A DNA stretch of 51,020 nt. It comes from Alphaproteobacteria bacterium. Its GTDB lineage: Bacteria; Bacteroidota; Bacteroidia; Bacteroidales; FEN-979. Positions 12,749 to 20,627 of the stretch are shown here, piece after piece. Location of the stretch: positions 1-51,020 of the forward strand of contig SACF01000027.1 in assembly GCA_009928665.1 (NCBI GenBank), in the 5' to 3' direction. How positions within the stretch are numbered: the stretch's first letter is position 1; each line of letters begins with the position of its first letter. The notes under the pieces are model-generated. The model did not search any database and was not told where the DNA came from. It worked only from the letters and a program-made list of their open reading frames with translations. The translations under genes were made by a program, and so were the position numbers.

Positions 12749-15091
12749 TTATTCAACAATGAGTTTGGTGACCTGGTGCTCTTCATCCGCATCGATCCGG
12801 AGGAAATATACACCCGGTTTAAGGGTCGAAATATCCAGACGGGTTGCACCGTTGATGGACCACTTATCGTTTTTAATAACCACGTTGCCAAGTGCATTGA
12901 GAATGGTGATATCCGCGGTTATATTCCTTGCGGGAATGATGGTGACACTGGAGCGTGCCGGATTCGGGAACAGTCTGAAAAGCTTGTTGTTGGCTTGTTC
13001 GGCAATCCCTACGCCGACATCTACGGTCACGTTAAATTCGACAGAGTAGGATCCGCCACCGCAGGAGTTGATTCCCTGGACTTTGATGGTTGCGGGACCG
13101 CTGTAAACAGGGTTCCAGGTGGCTGTTCCGGTTGTCGAAACCCCGGTGATCGTACCGGCATTCTGTGGGGTCAGTTCCCAACTGTAAGAGGTGGCATACG
13201 TTCCGCCGGTGGTGAGGTAGTCGGCTACCGGTGTGGCGCCCGAATAAATCTGTGCCGGGCCGACCGGTGCACCGGGTGCCATCGGAGCTTGAGGGTCAAT
13301 GGTGATGGAGGCTGATCCGGTCATGGGGCTGGTGCAGAGACCTGCAGCGGCGCTGACTGTGTAAGTGCCGGCGCTCAACTGATTCCCGAAGGAGATGGAA
13401 CTCCCGGTTCCGGGAATCGTTTGGGTAGTAGCTGTTCCGTCGAGGTAAAGGGTATAATTTGCCGTGGTTTGTGAACCGTTCAGTTCAACAGGTAACCCGG
13501 TGCCGCCGGTAGCGCAGTAAACACCTCCACCCGAAACGGTAAACGCGGTCGGGCCTTCGGTGATGGTTATATTCAGCGGATTTGACCACAATCCTTCACA
13601 GCTTCCGTTGACGCCCTTGACTTTCAAAGTCGCGGATCCGGAGAAATTACTGGTCCAGTTTACCGTTACATTGGTGCCATTCGGTATGATCGAGCCTGCC
13701 GTGTAGGGCAAAAGTTCCCAGTTATAAGTGGTGGCGCCGGTAGCGCCGGTAGTCGTATAACTGCTGCTACCCGGGTTCATGCAAAGGCTCGTCGGGCCTG
13801 TTGGATCGGCGGCCTGTCCCGGATAGGGATTAATGGTCACATTGAGATAGGGCGACCAGGAGCTGTTGCCGCAACCATTCAGTGCGCGGACCCGAAGCTG
13901 GGCAATCCCGGTGAACACTGCATCCCAGTCGATAATACAACTTGCGCCATTGTTGGTGATAACGCCCGCGGAGGCAGGGATCACCTCCCAGGTATATCCG
14001 GTGGTATTGGCTACAGGCAGGATAGAATAGGTTTCATTCATCGGATCCTGGCAAAGCCCGTTGTTTCCCTGCGGGGTGCCGGGTGTCGTCGGGATCGCGT
14101 TCACGGTAATATATGCCGATTTGGTAAGACTGCCGTATTGGTTAGCCGAAGGATTTGTGGCCACCAGCGTCACATCATAGGTCCCGGCGGTGTTGTAAAC
14201 GACCGAAGGGTTCTGTACAGTAGAGGTGGCGGGGGTTCCACCGGGGAAAGTCCAACTCCAGGTTGTGGCGCCAACCGATTGATCCGTATACTGAACCGTA
14301 AGCGGAGTGCAACCGGTCGTGGGCGTACCTGTATAGGCAACAGGCAGCGGCAGGTAAAGGCCGTCGAGGGCGACTTTTGATCCGTTGTAGATTTCTTTTG
14401 TGGTATTGTCCTGCACGAAGGCGATCAACTCACAATTGTTCGTAATCCAGGTAGGATCCTTGGTGAATTGGAGGTTGAGCACTACCGTATTGCCAGAGGA
14501 GAAGTTGATGCTGGTGCCGTTGGCATTGGGAATCATGGTCCGTTCCACATCATTGACTTCGGTTTGGTTAAACCAGGTATAGGGAATGTCGGACTCAGTA
14601 AGTACGAGATGGGCCCTGAGGTCTGTTCCGGGAACTGTTGCAAGTTTGGTTATGGTCAGGGTGATGTTGTAAAGGTTACCGGTGTTGGTACCTGAGATAT
14701 CGATGGTAAGCGGTGACGGGACGGCATATCGCTGATTGTACAGCGGAAGGTAAGTGGGGTAGATACTTGTAGAAGAGTTTCCGCCGACGTGGCTTAAAAC
14801 ACCGTCAAAAAAGGAGGTAGGATACCCGGTAATGCCGTAGTAACCGGTACGGGTTGCCGCATAGGTATTGGAAAACGGGTCGGAGGAAGCCTGGTAGTTG
14901 TGGTACTCGATCACGCCAACTTGACATCCGTTGGCGAGCAGGTCGGCGGCTCCCATGGCTGCGCCGGGGCAAAAGGTACAGGTTACGCCCGTACCGATCT
15001 CGAGGATCACGATGTTGCGTTGGACCTGGGCCCATGCGAACACCGCTGAAAACAACAATGTAACAATCAGTAACGCTTTTTTCATAATCAT
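12749..15091 (-). CDS. Secreted multidomain protein: Omp28-like domain, PKD and Ig-like repeats, T9SS sorting domain
   Basis: A 780-residue protein with a signal peptide (start M1 or M3, MKKALLIVTLLFSAVFAWAQ). Residues 25-240 resemble Omp28-type outer membrane proteins, with a thioredoxin-fold start GTGVTCTFCPGA containing a CxxC pair. A PKD domain follows (about 250-330; WSWTFPGGTPATS, YNTAGTYDVTLVATNP), then four or five PKD-like/Ig-like units of about 85 residues with recurring TYSWEL.P and TVNW/ATWN strands. The end is a T9SS type A sorting domain (FRLFPNPARSSVTI, LKPGVYFLRI, VTKLIVE). It should be exported by type IX secretion to the cell surface or medium, with a binding or scaffold role inferred from the beta domains. 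It is divergent from the ferritin-like gene. Confidence 0.88.
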   Translation of the reverse strand: MIMKKALLIVTLLFSAVFAWAQVQRNIVILEIGTGVTCTFCPGAAMGAADLLANGCQVGVIEYHNYQASSDPFSNTYAATRTGYYGITGYPTSFFDGVLSHVGGNSSTSIYPTYLPLYNQRYAVPSPLTIDISGTNTGNLYNITLTITKLATVPGTDLRAHLVLTESDIPYTWFNQTEVNDVERTMIPNANGTSINFSSGNTVVLNLQFTKDPTWITNNCELIAFVQDNTTKEIYNGSKVALDGLYLPLPVAYTGTPTTGCTPLTVQYTDQSVGATTWSWTFPGGTPATSTVQNPSVVYNTAGTYDVTLVATNPSANQYGSLTKSAYITVNAIPTTPGTPQGNNGLCQDPMNETYSILPVANTTGYTWEVIPASAGVITNNGASCIIDWDAVFTGIAQLRVRALNGCGNSSWSPYLNVTINPYPGQAADPTGPTSLCMNPGSSSYTTTGATGATTYNWELLPYTAGSIIPNGTNVTVNWTSNFSGSATLKVKGVNGSCEGLWSNPLNITITEGPTAFTVSGGGVYCATGGTGLPVELNGSQTTANYTLYLDGTATTQTIPGTGSSISFGNQLSAGTYTVSAAAGLCTSPMTGSASITIDPQAPMAPGAPVGPAQIYSGATPVADYLTTGGTYATSYSWELTPQNAGTITGVSTTGTATWNPVYSGPATIKVQGINSCGGGSYSVEFNVTVDVGVGIAEQANNKLFRLFPNPARSSVTIIPARNITADITILNALGNVVIKNDKWSINGATRLDISTLKPGVYFLRIDADEEHQVTKLIVE

Positions 15092-15135
15092 AAATTGTTA
15101 AGATAAGGATTGCTGGGATGAAAGGAATTTCTCTT

Positions 15136-15143
15136 CAAAAATA
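15136..15143 (-). promoter_or_regulatory. -7 box (TATTTTTG) of the Omp28-like gene
   Basis: Matches TAnnTTTG on the minus strand, 45 bases before the start at 15091. It lies within the 91-base divergent promoter region shared with the ferritin-like gene. Confidence 0.4.
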
Positions 15144-15156
15144 AATAGATTTTTTG

Positions 15157-15164
15157 TATGTTTG
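15157..15164 (+). promoter_or_regulatory. -7 box (TATGTTTG) of the ferritin-like gene
   Basis: Matches TAnnTTTG, 18 bases before the ATG at 15183. No -33 TTTG at the standard spacing. Confidence 0.45.
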
Positions 15165-15182
15165 TCATGAAAATTAAGCACC

Positions 15183-15644
15183 ATGTACTATTCCGGACAA
15201 GAAATTATTGACATAGCCGTCAGGATTGAGGAAAACGGCAATACTTTTTACAAAGCGGCCGCCGAACTGATTCACGACCAATCCGACATCAGGGGATTGT
15301 TTTTCGACCTTGCTGAAAAGGAAGTCATGCACATTGCCGTCTTTCAGAAATTAGCCGAAAAATTCGATGCAGAGAGTTTTGATTTCGGGGTTCAGGATGC
15401 CACCGATTATATAAACCATCTTGCCGAATCACATATTTTCGGGAAACCTGAAGCAGGCAAGAAACTTGCCGGGTCTATCAAGACCCCGAAAGAGGGACTC
15501 GAGATCGCCTATCAATTTGAAAACGACAGCGTTGCTTTTTACACCGAATTGTTGAAGTTCACCCGGAGCAATTCAAAGGCTCTGGTACAGCAGATCATCG
15601 ATGAAGAGAAAGAGCATGCAGCAGAAATAAAGCGGTTTCTGTAG
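15183..15644 (+). CDS. Ferritin-like/rubrerythrin-type diiron protein
   Basis: A 153-residue cytosolic protein. The four-helix diiron fold of the rubrerythrin superfamily is indicated by glutamates at the expected spacing: VRIEENGNTFY (Glu 17/18) and EKEVMHIAVF (ExxH near 50) in the first helix pair, and EIAYQFENDS and DEEKEHAAEIKRF in the second. It lacks the C-terminal rubredoxin domain, so it is an erythrin-like single-domain form. Such proteins detoxify peroxide or handle iron in anaerobes and microaerophiles. It ends 16 bases from the convergent nuoN. Physiological role inferred from family. Confidence 0.85.
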   Translation: MYYSGQEIIDIAVRIEENGNTFYKAAAELIHDQSDIRGLFFDLAEKEVMHIAVFQKLAEKFDAESFDFGVQDATDYINHLAESHIFGKPEAGKKLAGSIKTPKEGLEIAYQFENDSVAFYTELLKFTRSNSKALVQQIIDEEKEHAAEIKRFL

Positions 15645-15660
15645 TTTATCTCTCCGCTTA

Positions 15661-17040
15661 TCAAAGAATTCCGTTCAGAAACACCGGGAGCAACCCGATT
15701 ATGACCAATATCAGGGTCATGAAGATTAAATTGATTCTGTAAGGAGTGTCCGGATTCAACCGGACGCCGGTCGGTTCTTTCAGGTACATGGCGATGATGG
15801 GTTTGAAATAATATTCCACACTGATAGCCGATCCTGCAATGGCGATAAGAACCAGCCACAGCCAACCTTCCCCAAGCGCCGTGGCGAACAACAGGTACTT
15901 CGCAAAAAAACCCGCCAATGGCGGAATTCCCGTCAATGAAAGGAGGGCAATGGTCAGGCAAAAGGCTTCGAGCGGATTTTTCCTGGCCATCCCGTTCATC
16001 GACGAAAAATAGTCATTCCCATGGGCTTCCCGAACCAGGATCAGAACGCCAAAGGCAAGGATGGTTGCAATTGAGTACGACAGGGTATACAAAAGTAAGG
16101 CATTGGCCGAGGAGGAGGCAAATGCAACAATGGCCAGCATCATGTATCCCGAATGACTGATGCTCGAATAGGCCAGCATCCGCTTCAGGTTTGGCTGATA
16201 TATCCCGGTAAGATTGCCGAGCAGGATGGTCAGTACTGCTAATACCCAAAGGGTTTGTTCCCATATACCGTGAATCCCGTACATGGTCTGCGAAAAAAAC
16301 CTGAACATTGCCACAATGGAAGCAGTCTTTACCACCGATGCCATGAACGCGGTGAGAAGTGTGGGGGTTCCTTCATAAACATCCGGAGCCCAGAAATGAA
16401 AAGGAACGATCGCGATCTTGAAAGCCAGTCCGGCTATGAGTAGAAACAGTCCGGCCCGGAACAGCGGAGGCAAGCCTTCACGGGCATGTTCCGCGACAAA
16501 AAGGTAGATCGAGTGAAGATCAAAAGAACCGCTGGAACCATATATCAATGCAATCCCGAACAGAAGAAATCCGGATAAAAATGATCCCAGCAGGAAATAT
16601 TTTAAGGTTGCCTCATTGGAGGTGATCGCCTCTTTGTGGCTTCCTGCCAGCACGTACAAGGCAATCGACAGGGTTTCGATCCCGAGGAACAAAATGATCA
16701 GGTTGCCGAAAGAGGTCATCATCACAGCCCCGACCAATGCGAAGATCATAACGCCGAAAATATCATCGAGCGGGCGCTGAACTCCCTGGTAATAGTGTGC
16801 TGCAAAAGAGAAGATCAGGAAACAGGAAAAAATCAGGACAGCGCTGAAGGCAACTGCAACATTGTCGAATACCAGCATCTGGGAGTAATAAGAACGCGCC
16901 GTGTTCCAATCAGCCAGTGTGAACCCCAGCGAGACCAGCAAGCCAACCAGGATCAAGGGTAACAAAAACCGCTTCTGTTTTAAAATCCCGAGAAATAAAA
17001 CCAGGATTCCCAAAAGGGTCAGTGAAATTATGGTCGACAT
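15661..17040 (-). CDS. nuoN: NADH-quinone oxidoreductase subunit N
   Basis: A 459-residue membrane protein, about 14 helices, one of the three antiporter-like proton-pumping subunits of complex I. The Mrp-type signature around HFWAPDVYEGTPTLLTAFMA and the following VVKTASIVAMFR are clear, as is LKRMLAYSSISHSGYMM, with lysines and the helix-7/8 region used in proton transfer. Length is slightly short but normal for Bacteroidota. It is the last gene of the nuo series in reading order, but is separated from nuoM by 3.6 kb carrying a GH127 gene and two small genes. Whether it is co-transcribed with nuoA-M is doubtful. Confidence 0.95.
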   Translation of the reverse strand: MSTIISLTLLGILVLFLGILKQKRFLLPLILVGLLVSLGFTLADWNTARSYYSQMLVFDNVAVAFSAVLIFSCFLIFSFAAHYYQGVQRPLDDIFGVMIFALVGAVMMTSFGNLIILFLGIETLSIALYVLAGSHKEAITSNEATLKYFLLGSFLSGFLLFGIALIYGSSGSFDLHSIYLFVAEHAREGLPPLFRAGLFLLIAGLAFKIAIVPFHFWAPDVYEGTPTLLTAFMASVVKTASIVAMFRFFSQTMYGIHGIWEQTLWVLAVLTILLGNLTGIYQPNLKRMLAYSSISHSGYMMLAIVAFASSSANALLLYTLSYSIATILAFGVLILVREAHGNDYFSSMNGMARKNPLEAFCLTIALLSLTGIPPLAGFFAKYLLFATALGEGWLWLVLIAIAGSAISVEYYFKPIIAMYLKEPTGVRLNPDTPYRINLIFMTLILVIIGLLPVFLNGIL

Positions 17041-17180
17041 ACTGGGAAAGTCAAAATTTAAAAGTCAAAAGTAAGGAGTCAACAGGAATATTCAAAATAG
17101 GGATTAGTTATTAGCGAATAGCGATTAGGGGAAAAGGGGCTCATTTTCCGTTTTCAATTTTCCATTGTCAATTGTCCATT
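17041..17180. repeat. Intergenic mosaic of short degenerate repeats (nuoN / GH127 gap)
   Basis: Carries AAAGTCAAAATTTAAAAGTC-type units, TTAGCGAATAGCGATTAGGG, the string GGGGCTCATTTTCCG, and CAATTTTCCATTGTCAATTG-type units. The order (TTAGCGAA block, then GGCTCATTTTCCG, then CCATTGTC units) is repeated at 24848-24990. Confidence 0.75.
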
Positions 17181-17181
17181 G

Positions 17182-19569
17182 TCATTCATTCACCTTCCAC
17201 TCATAGATCCCGGATGAAAATTCTTTTTGCAGTCTGACCTCGAGTTTGAGGGAAGTCGTTGTCACGGGGCTGAACCGGATCTTGTTCAACTGATCTTTAA
17301 CGACAGGGTAATTCCCTATTGTTTCGACCGGGATCCATTCGTCACCCGACCGGTAGAGGATCTGCCACGATTGAGGGATCCGGCAACCGCTCTGCGGACC
17401 GTCGTCGAACCAGTATACCGAACATGCGGAAACGCGCGACTCCTTTTCAAAATCATACCGGATCCAGACGGTGGTATCTTTTTGCGGCCACCAGTGATGA
17501 TAAGGAACATCAGGGTCGCCGGAAGCCGAAGGCAGGTCCTGGTCGTGAAGAGCCCTGAGGGAACGACCCTGTTTGGAACCGCTGACCCTGCTTGTGCTTG
17601 CAAGGGTCGGCGATGGTGCGGGACGCGCTGCCGATGGTTTTACGGCCATCCAGACCCCCATTTCGCCCGGGCCGCGGTTTGCCCATGCATAATAGGGAAT
17701 CGCGGTAAAATCGCGAACCCCTGCAATTTTATGACCCTCCTTCGTTGCCACTGCGACTTTTGCCTTTCCCTTGATCACCATAACCCCGTCGAGTAATTGT
17801 GGTTCAAAAGCCACAGAAACACCGGAATCCTTGTCCATAACCAGATCGAGCACATGTCCATCCCGGTTATCGGCGCCTTCGAGACAGTACACGATCGGTC
17901 CGCGCTGCAGGGCGATTTTATCGCGGTCGGCAGTTACCCTTGCATTCGCTTCAATTTTCCTGACTGGCATGAGAAGGTTCAGTTCGATCCTGTCGCCTTT
18001 TTTCCAGCGGTTTGCGATCAGGGCATATCCGTTTTTCATCGTATGACCGGCCGGTTGATCATTGACCCGGATCGTGAAGGGATTTTCGGTGTCCGGAACA
18101 AAATGGTACAGGTCACCCGGGACAGCCTCTCCCCTGGCCCATCCCGGAATCCGCAGAGCCACTGTGAAATCGCGGTCCTCCGCCGGATCAACGGTAATAA
18201 TGATCGTTCCTTCCCGGGGATATCGGGTCGTTTGGGTAAGCAGGACTTTACTGCCGTTGAAATCTATTTCAGCCCGGTTCTGTATGTACAAATTCACATA
18301 AATCGACGATGGATTCGTGGCATAAATGTACCCCGGAACCGATGGAATGAAACGACAAATATTTGCCGGACAGCAGGCACATCCGAACCATTCGGACCGC
18401 TCGTGCTGGCCGTGCGATTCCAACGGATTGGGATAGAAAAAACGGTCGCCGCTGAGCGAGATTCCCGACAAGAGTGCATTATAAAGCGTACGTTCCACTA
18501 CATCCATGTATTTTGAATCACCCTGAAGCAGGAACATCCGGTAGTTCCAGAAAACATTTCCGATCGAAGCACAGGTTTCGCAATAGGCCGACAGGTTGGG
18601 TAAATAGTAAGGGTCTCCGAATCCTTCATTATCACTTCCGGAACCGATTCCACCCGTAATGTAAAACTTGGTGTAAACAAGATCCTTCCAGATCCGGTCG
18701 AGCGCATCCGTATAAGCTTTGTTCCCCGTTATGGATGCCACATCGGCCATCCCTGAATACATATAGGTTGCCCTTACGGCATGTCCCACAATCTGATCCT
18801 GCCCGGCGACCGGCTTATGGGCCTGGTTGTACACTTCCCCTCCGTTACGAATATCAAGCAGGTACTGCGCCAGCTCAATGTATTTTTTCTCACCGGTAAT
18901 CCCGTACAACTTTACCAGTCCCATCTCAATAACCTGGTGACCCGGGTAATATTCCAGGCGTTTTCCGATGAAATCGTCATAAACCAGATTGGCGCTTTTC
19001 AGGGCAACATCAAGGAGGGTTCGCTTACCGGTTGCCTGGTAATGCGCCACGGCAGCCTCATAAAGATGACCAAGGTTGTAGAGTTCATGGCTGAGTTCCG
19101 GGTCTTTTTCCCACCGTTTTTTTCCAACCCAGGCATGCATGTGATTTGAATCGATCGTCCGGTTGGTATACAGATATCCATCGGGTTCCTGAGCAAGACG
19201 GATATAATCGATTAGCGTATCAAGAGTCTGCGATAATTCCGGGTCGGGAAAAGTCTGCAGGGAATAACTGGCCCCTTCGATGATCTTGTAAACATCGGAA
19301 TCATCGAAGGGATAGAGCGAGCAGAAGGCGCCCTTCTCCACCTTCCCGGCAATCATGAAGTTTCGGATCCTGCCGGTCTCCCTGCTTTTCCGGATAGCAA
19401 TCGGAATCGTGACATCGTGGTTTTTCCGGATCCTGGGGGCCCAGAAGGAATCGCCAACATGCACGGAAGTGAATGGAACAGCTGAAATTGCATAGGATCC
19501 GGCGTTCTGGCCTTTTGCCTCAAAGGCAAGAATGCAAAGGATCAGGGTCATGATAGAAAAGTATCTCAT
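17182..19569 (-). CDS. GH127 family beta-L-arabinofuranosidase
   Basis: A 795-residue protein with a signal peptide (MRYFSIMTLILCILAFEAKGQ), so exported to the periplasm or beyond. The body is the DUF1680/GH127 (alpha/alpha)6 barrel: VGDSFWAPRI at the start, HELYNLGHLYEAAVAHY, ETCASIGNVFWNYRMF with the acid/base-region Glu, and EWFGCACCPANI with the Cys cluster that holds zinc and the nucleophilic Cys. Known GH127 enzymes remove beta-1,2-linked L-arabinofuranose from plant glycans. The C-terminal 150 residues or so look like a carbohydrate-binding beta-sandwich (WIRYDFEKESRVSACSVYWF, YEWKVNE). It sits between nuoM and nuoN with no other glycan genes near, which suggests insertion of a cargo gene. 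Specificity inferred from family. Confidence 0.88.
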   Translation of the reverse strand: MRYFSIMTLILCILAFEAKGQNAGSYAISAVPFTSVHVGDSFWAPRIRKNHDVTIPIAIRKSRETGRIRNFMIAGKVEKGAFCSLYPFDDSDVYKIIEGASYSLQTFPDPELSQTLDTLIDYIRLAQEPDGYLYTNRTIDSNHMHAWVGKKRWEKDPELSHELYNLGHLYEAAVAHYQATGKRTLLDVALKSANLVYDDFIGKRLEYYPGHQVIEMGLVKLYGITGEKKYIELAQYLLDIRNGGEVYNQAHKPVAGQDQIVGHAVRATYMYSGMADVASITGNKAYTDALDRIWKDLVYTKFYITGGIGSGSDNEGFGDPYYLPNLSAYCETCASIGNVFWNYRMFLLQGDSKYMDVVERTLYNALLSGISLSGDRFFYPNPLESHGQHERSEWFGCACCPANICRFIPSVPGYIYATNPSSIYVNLYIQNRAEIDFNGSKVLLTQTTRYPREGTIIITVDPAEDRDFTVALRIPGWARGEAVPGDLYHFVPDTENPFTIRVNDQPAGHTMKNGYALIANRWKKGDRIELNLLMPVRKIEANARVTADRDKIALQRGPIVYCLEGADNRDGHVLDLVMDKDSGVSVAFEPQLLDGVMVIKGKAKVAVATKEGHKIAGVRDFTAIPYYAWANRGPGEMGVWMAVKPSAARPAPSPTLASTSRVSGSKQGRSLRALHDQDLPSASGDPDVPYHHWWPQKDTTVWIRYDFEKESRVSACSVYWFDDGPQSGCRIPQSWQILYRSGDEWIPVETIGNYPVVKDQLNKIRFSPVTTTSLKLEVRLQKEFSSGIYEWKVNE

Positions 19570-19682
19570 TGGCGAAAAAATCCCGTGATTTCAGTTATTT
19601 TGATCCTATCGGTCCACCCTTCAGGTCGCCGGGTTGATACCCGTTTGGGCGGAGTGACTACCCAATCCAAACCATTGGCCCA

Positions 19683-19901
19683 TCACTTTTCATGACATAG
19701 ATCGATGACGGTTGAATCGACCTCCTCCTCCAGGATCCGGATCCCGTCGCCGGTCCTTCTGAGGTGATACCAGATTCCCCCGTAATGCAGGATGAGCGCC
19801 TTTGGCGCCTGGTGAAGCGACAGGATCTTGGCAGGATCGAAATCGCCAAGCAGAATGAGGGTGTCGGAGATCCTTTCGGACGGGTCAGGCGGGCGGGTCA
19901 T
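19683..19901 (-). CDS. HemP-like small protein
   Basis: A 72-residue protein. The central part LHQAPKALILHYGGIWYHLR followed by RTGDGIRILEE follows the pattern of hemin-uptake protein HemP (short helix, I-x-H-x-G-x-x-Y-x-L-R-x-T-x-x-G-x-L/I). In Proteobacteria HemP/HmuP proteins sit beside haem transporters and activate their expression. In other phyla the domain is found alone. The start at 19901 is chosen because no other ATG lies before the conserved part. It points away from the adjacent lipocalin-like gene (start codons 121 bases apart). The family call is by eye on a short domain. Confidence 0.45.
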   Translation of the reverse strand: MTRPPDPSERISDTLILLGDFDPAKILSLHQAPKALILHYGGIWYHLRRTGDGIRILEEEVDSTVIDLCHEK

Positions 19902-19989
19902 TGAAAATCATTTACAGTTCGGTCACTCAAATTTCTGAAGCAACATACAAGTCTTTAGTTCACATGTCACAAAAATACAAAACCCTGAT

Positions 19990-19997
19990 TACTTTTG
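19990..19997 (+). promoter_or_regulatory. -7 box (TACTTTTG) of the lipocalin-like gene
   Basis: Matches TAnnTTTG, 26 bases before the ATG at 20023. No standard -33 element seen. Confidence 0.45.
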
Positions 19998-20022
19998 CAG
20001 ATGAAATCAAAAAGAGATCCTT

Positions 20023-20535
20023 ATGAAGCATAAATCACTCCTGATAGTCTTGTTTATCATGTTTACCCTTAACGGTTCCGGACAACAGAATCCGGGTGGG
20101 GAGCCGTGGAATTTTCTGATCGGGACCTGGAAAGGCACCGGGAAAGGAGAACCCGGGAAAGGCGGGGGCACCTTCTCCTTTACCTATGACCTGGATAAGA
20201 ACATCCTGGTCAGGAAAAGCCATTCCGAATACCCTGCAACCGCACAAATGCCGAAGACCGTGCACGATGATCTGATCATCATTTATCCTGATTCGACCGG
20301 TGTTCCGGCAAAAGCCATCTATTTCGACAATGAAAAACATGTGATCCACTATTCGGTGACCTACCACGACGAATCCATCATCTTTACCAGTCAAAAAACC
20401 GGAAATACACCCGTATTCCGTCTCACGTATACCCCGATAAAAACTGGAAAGATCAACACCCTGTTCGAATGGTCCCAGAACGGGACAACCTTCAAGACTT
20501 ATGTCGAGGGAAAGAGCACGAGGATTGGGGAATAG
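20023..20535 (+). CDS. Secreted lipocalin/nitrobindin-like small beta-barrel protein
   Basis: A 170-residue protein with a signal peptide (MKHKSLLIVLFIMFTLNGSGQ). The mature part starts WNFLIGTWKGTGKGE, the W-x-x-L-x-GTW-x-G-x-G opening shared by DUF1579-like and nitrobindin/THAP4-type ten-stranded barrels. It continues with strands such as FSFTYDLDKNILVRKSHSEY and ends NGTTFKTYVEGKSTRIG. Such barrels bind small ligands, in some cases haem. The nitrobindin haem-ligating His cannot be placed with confidence, so ligand binding is unknown. It is the only plus-strand gene inside the nuo region and is divergent from the HemP-like gene. Confidence 0.7.
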   Translation: MKHKSLLIVLFIMFTLNGSGQQNPGGEPWNFLIGTWKGTGKGEPGKGGGTFSFTYDLDKNILVRKSHSEYPATAQMPKTVHDDLIIIYPDSTGVPAKAIYFDNEKHVIHYSVTYHDESIIFTSQKTGNTPVFRLTYTPIKTGKINTLFEWSQNGTTFKTYVEGKSTRIGE

Positions 20536-20578
20536 GCTCCAGATTCAACGATACCTTTAAACTGATGCGGGAGAGTTT

Positions 20579-20602
20579 TCAGATCGAATCTGATTTTCTT
20601 TA
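20579..20602 (+). terminator. Weak hairpin after the lipocalin-like gene
   Basis: TCAGAT-CGA-ATCTGA (20579-20593) gives a 6-bp stem with a 3-base loop, followed by TTTTCTTTAT. It lies in the convergent gap with nuoM. Confidence 0.35.
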
Positions 20603-20627
20603 TCAGAACCGGTATTGAATTCAAATT

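Noticed and set aside
12776..13315. A 179-codon plus-strand frame opposite the Omp28-like gene
   Set aside because: Antisense shadow of the T9SS and Ig-like coding region.
19658..19849. A 63-codon frame overlapping the HemP-like gene
   Set aside because: Same strand but a different frame, rich in Arg/Ser; the HemP-like frame explains the region better.
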